A stretch of 64,000 bases of DNA, from positions 114,744,680 to 114,808,679 of the forward strand of contig CM036160.1 of the NCBI GenBank assembly GCA_020631735.1. The letters run 5' to 3'. Both the position numbers and the translations under genes were made by a program. A model generated the notes under the pieces. It was not told where the DNA came from. It saw only the letters and a list, made by a program, of their open reading frames with translations, and did no database searches. Source of the stretch: Saccharum officinarum. Its lineage: Eukaryota > Streptophyta > Magnoliopsida > Poales > Poaceae. Within the stretch, counting starts at the first letter, position 1. Every line of letters starts with the position of its first letter. This document shows positions 57,095 through 64,000 of the stretch, piece by piece.

Positions 57095-57965
57095 CCTAGG
57101 CGTTCGGTTTTAACCGATAATTCGGTTCGGTTTTTCGGTTTAAAAAAAATTCGGTTTTGCAGGAGACCGCAACTGATCGGTCTACCTCAAAACAGGAAAC
57201 CGACAACTTCGGCGGTTTTTTATTTTGGTTTTTCAGTTTAAACAGAAGAAAACCGAATCCGTCGTCTGCCCCATGCGCTAGCACTCCGCTCGGGTCCGGC
57301 CGTCGCTTGCCCGCGTGGCCACGCCCTACTCGCGCTCGAGGCCACACTGCGGCCGCGCCTTGCTCGCACTTGCGCGCGCCGCGGACCGCCGCCGCCGCTC
57401 CCTGCTCCGCGCTCGAGCGGGCCGCCGCCGCCGCCGCTCCCTGCTCCGCTCTCGAGCGGGTCGGCGCCGCCGCGCCCTGCTCTGCGCTCGAGTAGGCCGC
57501 CGTCGTGCCCTGCTCTGCGCTCGAGCGGGCCGCCGCCGCCAGCCGCCGTGGCCTGCTGCCCTGCTCCGCGATCGCACCGCTCTACCGTGCAGTTGCAGTG
57601 TGGCCCGGCTCGCTCCGCCGTCGCCCCGATGTGTCGCTGCGCTGGATAGGCTAGGGTTTGGCTTGCCGAGTGGGGAATGCTGTGTGCCCTGTGGGCTATG
57701 GTCGAGGTGGGCTACTGGGCTAGGCCGCTGGGGGAGTCAGGAAGGGATATGCAGACAGGGAACAGGCACAACGACAGTGCACTAGAGCCTTCGCCCTTCG
57801 GTGGTTGCAGACACTTCGGTTCCAGCGGTTTCTCGGTTTGGTTAGAGGTAGGAACCGAACACCGAGCCGAACACCGAAGTCTCCAGAACCAGAAACCGAA
57901 ACCGAACCAAAAAACTGAAAAACCAAAACTTCGGTTTGGTTCGGTTCTCGGTCTAAAAGTGCCCA
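57095..57965. mobile_element. TTCGGTT/CCGAACC-bounded transposon-like element
   Basis: Left cluster of GGTTCGGTTTTTCGGTTT (57098-57250) and right cluster of CCGAAACCGAACC (57830-57960) in largely inverted arrangement around a GC-rich core. Resembles 10561-11245 and 18111-18600. Frames here are low-complexity. Confidence 0.45.
57396..57540. repeat. GC-rich minisatellite, ~35-39 bp unit, about 4 copies
   Basis: Repeated CCCTGCTC(C/T)GCGCTCGAG followed by CGGGCCGCCGCC-type spacers of varying length. Explains the Ala/Arg-repeat ORFs 57157-57785. Confidence 0.8.
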
Positions 57966-58098
57966 AGCTGACGAGCGATGAAGACATGCCGGTGCCTTTT
58001 GATGGCAGACAGACAGCGCCCCGCATGATGAGGACATGATGGCGAGTTCACCGCCTTTCTGTCCTTCTCAGCTCTCGCTACTGCCGGCGAGGTGGTTT

Positions 58099-58786
58099 AA
58101 TTGACCCCCAACTATTGGGGGTAGTCTAGTTTACCCCCTCAACTATGAAATGGTCTAATTTACCCCCTGAACTTTGCAAAACCGGCCAAATCACCCCTCG
58201 AGCGGTTTTGAACGGTGGTTTTGCTACAGTAACAACGGGTTTGCTACAGTAACGGTGGTTTTGTCATTTTCTTTTTTATTTATTTCGTCTGAATCTTTGA
58301 AAAAATCATAGTAAATCACAAAAAAATCAAAAAATGAAAAATTCAATTTTGTTGGACTCCACATGAGTAGATCTACATAGTGAACATATAATATAGTATG
58401 CTTTAGTACAAAGTTTTTGCTGTAAATTTTGATCTATTTTTTTTTCTGTAATTAATTTGAATAATTCATACAACAAAAACTTTGTACTAAAGCATACTAT
58501 ATTATATATTTACTGTGTAGATATACTCATGTGGAGTCCAACAAAATTAGATTTTCCATTTTATGATTTTTTTGTGATTTACTATGATTTTTCAAAGATT
58601 CAGACGGAATAAATAAAAAGAAAAGGACAAAACCACCGTTACTGTAGCAAACCGTTATTACTGTAGCAAAACCACCGTCTAAAACAGCTCGAGTGGATGA
58701 TTTAGCCGGTTTTGCAAAGTTCAGGAGATAAATTAGACTGTTTCATAGTTAAGGAGATAAACTAGACTGCCCTGGTTCGGGTCAAT
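58099..58786. mobile_element. Large fold-back MITE (~690 bp)
   Basis: Almost the whole element is one imperfect palindrome. AATTGACCC and GGGTCAAT are the ends; matching inner pairs include TTTTGCTACAGTAA/TTACTGTAGCAAAA, GGACTCCACATGAGTAGAT/ATACTCATGTGGAGTCC and GTACAAAGTTTTTG/CAAAAACTTTGTAC around 58425-58480. Same family as 34178-34351. Confidence 0.85.
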
Positions 58787-59079
58787 CAAGAAAGGTAAAA
58801 GATGATTCGCATCCGGTCATACCGGATCCCGAATCTTCTCGTCCTCCTCGTTGGTAAAAATAAAAATGGCCGAAAAGGTGAGTCAGATGCCATATTATCC
58901 ATGCCAGGGGTAGGCGGTAGCCTACGAGTAGGAGGACCACCGTGACTACGTGGCCTCCGGCGGCCCGGAGGTGGGAGGCAGACCCAGGCCCACGTGGCCC
59001 AGGCGACACATGCAGGCAAGTCGTCAAGTCGGACTGTGGGAGGAGTGTCTGACCGGGAGTAAAATAAACTCAGGCTTTA
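58787..59079. other. Short mixed spacer
   Basis: No gene recognised; two overlapping minus frames (58782-59027) share no family features. Confidence 0.4.
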
Positions 59080-59344
59080 CGTACCTAAATTTATCCTTAA
59101 ATTTTACTAGGCAAAAAGAAAATTTTCTATCACATCAAAAATACCGGCATATGTACGAAGTACTAAATATAGATGAAATCAAAAACTAATTGTACAGTTT
59201 TGTTGTACTTTGCGAGACGAACATTTTAAACATAATTAGTCAAAATTTAGACAGTTTTTACCACATAAAAATAAAATTGTTACCGTACATATTTATTACG
59301 TACTGTAGCAATTCGATGCCCCGAATGAGGCATCTAAACGAGGC
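59080..59344. mobile_element. MITE, same family as 31006-31261
   Basis: Shares CAGTTTTGTTGTACTTTGCG, GAGACGAACATTTTAAACAT and the GCATCTAAACGAGGCCTA end with the earlier copy. Boundaries approximate. Confidence 0.6.
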
Positions 59345-60246
59345 CTAAGCAAATCCATTCCCATGCGTGCTCAACGTGTGCCCAGCCCAAAGGACCAAAG
59401 AAAACTAAAACCCGGTCCAAACGACTACCACATCCGTCTCTTTGATAAAAAAACCATTTTAGTATCCTATTTAAAACACATGAATGCAAAAACACAAAAA
59501 TAGGAGTTTTATAGAAATGCAATAACACAGCTGTACAATGTGCGGTTCTAAGATAGACATAGGAGATTCACAGAAACCAGGCAGTCCTTTTACTGTTTCG
59601 GAAGAAAAGAGGTTCAAATAGATGTTTTTTCTTTCTAAAATTCCAATGAAATCATAGGATGTCAACAATATTCCCTTGGTTTTCTTGAGGTGTTTTTCTA
59701 TGAACCAAAGATATCTACGGTATTAAAACCTTAGGATTGTCGAATCTTGTTTTTTTTATGAAAATCCTCCATTCCAGAGGAGGCCTAAATTTGAAATAAA
59801 CCTAGATTTATACAAAATTATCAATATTTATGTCTCTAAATATTTTTGTTTTAAATATATATTTTATGATTTATCTAATAATACTTATCACTTATCATAA
59901 ATATTAATAGTTTTTTATACATGTAATCAAATTAGAGATCTATTGACTATGGAAAAAAACAACAATAACATTTTCTTTTCAAGATGGAGAGGATATGTTT
60001 CTCCTTAATTAATTTGCCGTGCGAACCGTCGATGCAAACCACATGGTTACGAAATTAGGTTGTGATGAGGAGTAGAACACTCGGCTTTAGGCAAGACTTC
60101 TCCAATGCAAAATCCAAAACTCCAAGCTCTAACGCAAGAAAGGAAAAAAGTTTATGTAAAAGAATGACAGCTTGCTGTACAGTACTGCACACGACGCCGC
60201 CAGCCACTCTCCCGAGGCCCAGTTTAGATGCAAATTTTTTGCAAAT
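59345..60246. other. AT-rich spacer with Stowaway relic; MITE start at the gap
   Basis: 59775-59995 has Stowaway-like internal words (TTATCAATATTTATGTCTC, CTTATCATAAATATTAATAG) and a GATGGAGAGGATA end, heavily decayed. 60219-60246 (GGCCCAGTTTAGATGCAAAT) looks like the start of another MITE cut off by the N run. Confidence 0.45.
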
Positions 60247-60346
60247 NNNNNNNNNNNNNNNNNNNNNNNNNNNNNNNNNNNNNNNNNNNNNNNNNNNNNN
60301 NNNNNNNNNNNNNNNNNNNNNNNNNNNNNNNNNNNNNNNNNNNNNN
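60247..60346. other. Assembly gap, 100 N
   Basis: Exactly 100 N, the conventional filler for a gap of unknown size. Protein frames that run through it (60062-60376, 60172-60393, 60224-60475) are meaningless. Confidence 0.99.
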
Positions 60347-61527
60347 ATTTGTATTGTTGTCTTCTACTTGAACTAGATTGTTTCCATCAATAAGCCACAC
60401 AAGCATTGACAATTGACCATAGGCATGTAGTATTGCAAGCTTTATAGTTGAGACCAACCATGTGCAAGCCCTCATGTCTCACTTATTTGATAGCACACTT
60501 ACTTGCCAAATCATGCATTTCAATAATCAATCTTGAACTCAATTCATATTTATATCCATCACAACTCATGATACGAGTCCAACATATAATAATCAACCTG
60601 AGACTAAACAACTGCAAATCTCATGAATGCCGGTCCGCTGAGAAGCAGAGGTGTGCATCGGTGGGTAGGGTTGGCTCGAGGGCTCTAGGCGCCACAGGCC
60701 ACAGCACCGGCCACTGGGGTGGGGAAGAGCGGGGGCAGGGCATCGTGTTGCTGCAGCTAGGTGCCATTGGGAAGGTCGGAAGGAACAGGGGAGGGCGACA
60801 GTCGGAGGAGTAGAAGAGCTAGGGGCGTCGGCTGGAGTACCTCTCCTTGCGGCTGGGGAGGGGGGGCGGGTCGGGTAGAGAGTGGGGGCTTCTCTAGGGT
60901 TCTGAACGAGGAGCAATATATAGCTCCAATTGGTATTGGGCTGGGTTGTGTGTTCCTTACTTGGGCCTTCCTATGTTTATTCGGTTTCTTCGTTCTTTCG
61001 GTTAACCCCAGGAACCAAACTAACGATCAAATTTTAGTTCCTGAAAACTGAGAACCGAACAGCTACAGTTCATTCGATTCGGTTTTCGGTTATTTTTGCC
61101 CAATGCAGTAGCCTGATAGCGAGCGGAACATTCAATTTGGCTCATTGGAATCCTCTGGTGTTTAAATATCCCCTTTTCCCTTTGTTATTGAAGTGCATTC
61201 TAACTATATTAAATCTTTTACGTGGATAGAAGTAATTTTAGTTATAATCATGAAATCAATCTTTTACTTCTACGGAAACATGCATGATAATTTTGTAAAG
61301 AGCACAACAGCATGACTCTTAATTTTTGAGACAGGATTATAGGCATATCCCTTCATTTCCAGAATGATAACTAACATATCAGGTAACGCATTGAATTTCA
61401 AAACCTGACTGAGGTCCTGGATACACTTATATATATCAGCGGGCTGAGAACCGCAGTAACATAGAAAGCTTTTCGTGGGTGATAACTGAATTGTGAATTC
61501 TGAGAACAAACTTTAAAAAAAAACCTT

Positions 61528-62700
61528 CTACAACCAGAATGCTACAGGAGAAAAGAAATTTGTATGCCTAGCTACTCGGTAGGAGACTGAGGTCTTGTGA
61601 TTCGTGAAACGCAGCTCTCCCTTATTATTGTATTTGAGGCCAAACATAGTCAGATGGAGCACACAGCTATCATCATCACCCAAGGGGTACTTAGCTTTGG
61701 CTTCCTCACACATGGCACTGCGGATGAGGCAAAATTTGCTTCTTCCCATGTAGGAGAGAGAGGCCACCAAGTGCTTCTCAGTTTCCCTGCGAAACAATTT
61801 GTCCTCCACCAGTTGCCAATCCAATTCCACTGTGCCAAGCTCTATTGGAGTTTCGCTGCCGGTGTCAGAGGGAAGTTGGCAGCAACAAATATACCCATCC
61901 CAGCGAAGACCAACCCATGCATCTAGCTCGCTGTCAAAGTAACCTTCATCTCTGAAAGGTAGAGCCCAGGAATGCCACCTCCACACAGAATACTTAGTGT
62001 TGAAGGAGTAGGTGCTCTTCTGGAGACCTGGACGATCTCTGTAGGCTGTGGTCATGTAGATGGTGTGTCCATCTGAGTGCACAGCATATGATATAATGGT
62101 CTCGCGGACGCTGAACGGTGGCGGCAATGCCGGGAGACTCTTCCAGAACCAGCCCACCTCAGCTGGATCGCGTGAGCCAGTCAGTGCGCATGACATCACA
62201 TCAAAGGAGTGTTGTTCGTCATCATCAGAGGAGTGTTGTTCTTTACAAGCTGGAGGTGAAAATGCGTAGAACATTCCATGGGCAGCAACAACAGTACTGA
62301 AGCCACATTGCAGATGAGCAGGAATGGCAGGGCCAAGTGCCAGTGCTGCTGTCTCGGTGTCATAGATGAGGGCAGGGGTCTGTCCATAACGTGCATCAGT
62401 AACAATGAAGATCTTGTTTCCCATGGTGGCGAACAACATGTCCACGTCCCTTGGTGACTCTAACCGTAGTAGAGGAGGCTCGAGGAGGTGCCCTGCAACA
62501 GCAACACTGGAGGAGTCCTGGTTGTCGTCGGAGTCGGAGTCAAAACTGGCAAGGTCAATCTTGTGGATGCTGTATCCCTTCTCCCAGTCATCCAAAACTA
62601 GATAGATGTGCTTCCACCGTCTTGCTGGGCGTGATCTTTTGCAGGCCAAGTCTCCATTGCGGCGCTGGTTCTGATAGCCCTCCACCCGACGCTTAGGCAT
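61528..62700 (-). CDS. Kelch-like protein, copy 2 (390 aa)
   Basis: Same protein as 19047-20174 up to TMFGLKY, after which an extra T near 61627 shifts the frame to NNKGELRFTNHKTSVSYR and on to a longer C-terminus (VAFWL-stop). Which C-terminus is right cannot be settled from sequence alone. Because this copy lies next to the gap inside a near-identical block, it may be the same locus assembled twice, not a paralogue. Function unknown as for copy 1. Confidence 0.7.
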   Translation of the reverse strand: MPKRRVEGYQNQRRNGDLACKRSRPARRWKHIYLVLDDWEKGYSIHKIDLASFDSDSDDNQDSSSVAVAGHLLEPPLLRLESPRDVDMLFATMGNKIFIVTDARYGQTPALIYDTETAALALGPAIPAHLQCGFSTVVAAHGMFYAFSPPACKEQHSSDDDEQHSFDVMSCALTGSRDPAEVGWFWKSLPALPPPFSVRETIISYAVHSDGHTIYMTTAYRDRPGLQKSTYSFNTKYSVWRWHSWALPFRDEGYFDSELDAWVGLRWDGYICCCQLPSDTGSETPIELGTVELDWQLVEDKLFRRETEKHLVASLSYMGRSKFCLIRSAMCEEAKAKYPLGDDDSCVLHLTMFGLKYNNKGELRFTNHKTSVSYRVARHTNFFSPVAFWL

Positions 62701-62853
62701 CTCTTTCCTCCAAATCGTAGTGCGGTAGATCTAAAGTTCCTGTTTTGGTTGTGGGTCGACGCCTCCCCTCCTCCCTTTGTGTATCTGGATCTATCTACGG
62801 ATGCAAAACAAGCCTTTTTAGTACGATTTATACAGCGCAGACAGCAGCATCAC

Positions 62854-62951
62854 AGGTTGCAATCGAAGAGAAGTCGGATTCCGAAACTGAATTTAGAACC
62901 ACAGGTTGCAATCGAAGAGAAGTCGAATTCCGAAACTGAATTTAGAACCAC
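62854..62951. repeat. 49-bp tandem duplication, copy 2
   Basis: Exact counterpart of 20328-20425, including the single-base difference between units. Confidence 0.9.
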
Positions 62952-63647
62952 GAGTCTGTTGTGTGTACCTGGCGCTGGCGAGCTGTCTCGGACCCGGAGG
63001 ACACCGTAGATCCTTCCAAGCTGCTTGGCGGGGCGGCTGGATCGATTGATGAATGATGACACCAGATCGATCCAACATGCTCAGCCTCAGCGGGGCTGCC
63101 GGATCGATTAATCAACTATGCCACCTCTTCTCCAAACCCTACCTGCAGTCCAGGCTGCAGCCCCTCTTCCCTGTTTATTTTCGGCCCTCCTTGGGCCGAG
63201 ACTCGAGAGGATTTCCATCCATATATAAGGGCAAATTTGGAAGACCAGAGAGGACTCCTCGCGCGACACGCGTGTCAATTCTGCAGCTTTGGTTGTCTGC
63301 ATCTCCTGGGCCTTGCAAACGGACGCTGGGCTTTTCTTGCAGCCCTGCCCTTCCCCTTGCGCTTGATCACAGCAGTAGAAGGAAGGAGTGTCGTCGTAAC
63401 AGTATCATCCTTAACTGATTCAACAAAATAACACTAGAACTTCAGAATTTTTTTTTTGTAGCTCGAGTCAACAAAGTAAGCTTGTATTATCTGATTGTAC
63501 AAGTAAACTGAGATCTAGTAACACTAGATTATCCTCATCCTCAGCTCGAATAAGGGAGGACAAAGAGGAACCAAACATTATCTTCAACATTGTTTTGTTT
63601 TCTCTATCCAACCTGAAGCATTAAATAAAAAATAGTGAAATCATAGA

Positions 63648-64000
63648 TCAGACCAATTCCATAAGAAATGGATCTCCTGAAGACATAGCCCTGATTAGTT
63701 TTACAAAGTCCATCTCATTTTGAACCTTCACCGGGTACACTGCATGGGCTTCAGCAGTATAAATTGTTGAGAGTGTGGTATTTGATGGCAGATCTGCCCT
63801 ATAGACAAGTTTTGTCAAAGCTTTGGATTCAAAGTTGCTCGGTGAATCCATTGCAAGGAATAACATGGGGACTGCAAAACTGTGATGAATATCTAAGCTT
63901 CCAATAGCTTTAACAAGATTTGAAAAGTCACCGATGTACCGCTGAGGTATGTAAAATATCTCACTGCTGCAACGAATTAGATTATTTTCACCTACATTTC
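63648..64000 (-). CDS. STL: STELLO C-terminal exon, truncated by window end
   Basis: Counterpart of the last STL exon (21122-21474): contains VPMLFLAMDSPSNFESKAL and ends GDPFLMELV-stop. The exon continues past 64000, so Met at 63866 is not a start. As with the rest of this block it may be a second assembly of the gene at 21122-23632. Confidence 0.85.
   Translation of the reverse strand, partial: NVGENNLIRCSSEIFYIPQRYIGDFSNLVKAIGSLDIHHSFAVPMLFLAMDSPSNFESKALTKLVYRADLPSNTTLSTIYTAEAHAVYPVKVQNEMDFVKLIRAMSSGDPFLMELV

Larger units (their letters stand above)
60347..64000. repeat. Near-identical direct copy of 17822-21474
   Basis: Starts on the first base after the gap and runs to the window end. 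Offsets of 42525, 42524, 42525 and 42526 show just three single-base indels: a G near 18457/60982, a T near 18988/61513 and a T near 19099/61627. All ORFs in both copies otherwise have identical predicted proteins and spacing. Confidence 0.95.

Noticed and set aside
57157..57785. Ala/Arg-repeat proteins
   Set aside because: Open in several frames on both strands because of the GC-rich minisatellite.
60062..60475. ORFs spanning the gap
   Set aside because: They cross 100 N and contain unknown residues; not evidence of coding.
60347..64000. Segmental gene duplication creating paralogues
   Set aside because: Only indel differences and a start exactly at the gap make assembly redundancy more likely; kept as a finding and not claimed as biology.

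Overview
The window is nuclear DNA of a grass. The evidence is intron-containing genes with GT-AG junctions, GC-rich monocot-type first exons, layered SIRE/Maximus-type copia LTRs, Tourist and Stowaway MITEs, and a Helitron-like terminus. LTRs rich in a palindromic ACCGGACGCGTCCGGT motif suggest an Andropogoneae grass (sorghum, sugarcane, Miscanthus or maize group), but the species is inferred and not proven. A run of exactly 100 N (60247-60346) marks this as a draft assembly.

Layout. 1-10.6 kb is stacked LTR-retrotransposon debris: a partial long LTR, a copia LTR fragment, a solo LTR (4886-6058, TSD AAGGG), and a second solo LTR (7453-9405, TSD GTAGG) inserted into an older LTR. 10.6-17.1 kb holds a LINE 3' end, a fold-back Mutator-like element with ~580-bp arms and a 9-bp TSD, and same-strand exon fragments of a TBC RabGAP gene and a leucine aminopeptidase gene. 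It ends in a Helitron-like 3' terminus. 19.0-28.9 kb is the gene island: an uncharacterised kelch-like protein gene (-), a complete STELLO glycosyltransferase gene (-, 3 exons, 752 aa), a divergent small gene with a helical C-terminal module (+, 5 exons, 232 aa), and a complete GH1 beta-glucosidase/beta-mannosidase-type gene (-, 11 exons, 512 aa).

29-33.7 kb is dense in MITEs, including MITEs nested in MITEs. 35.4-50.9 kb is a solo copia LTR split by a 13.57-kb SIRE/Maximus-type copia element in reverse orientation. That element has 1625-bp LTRs, TSD CATCC, a PBS, a PPT and decayed gag-pol, plus an unusual 4.6-kb region after pol. 51-60.2 kb is mixed unrecognised sequence, a 1-kb repeat matching 32.7-33.7 kb, more MITEs and a 690-bp fold-back element. 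After the N gap, 60347-64000 repeats 17822-21474 almost exactly; this looks more like unmerged contig overlap or haplotype redundancy than new sequence.

Functionally, the genes are ordinary housekeeping and cell-wall genes: STELLO acts in the Golgi on cellulose synthase assembly, and the GH1 enzyme hydrolyses beta-glycosides. They have no evident common pathway. I see no CRISPR array, rRNA, tRNA or novel multi-gene system. The most interesting signals are the duplication at the gap, the gene-fragment-carrying Helitron candidate, the fold-back MULE, the decay pattern and extra coding region of the copia element, and the shared palindromic LTR motif.
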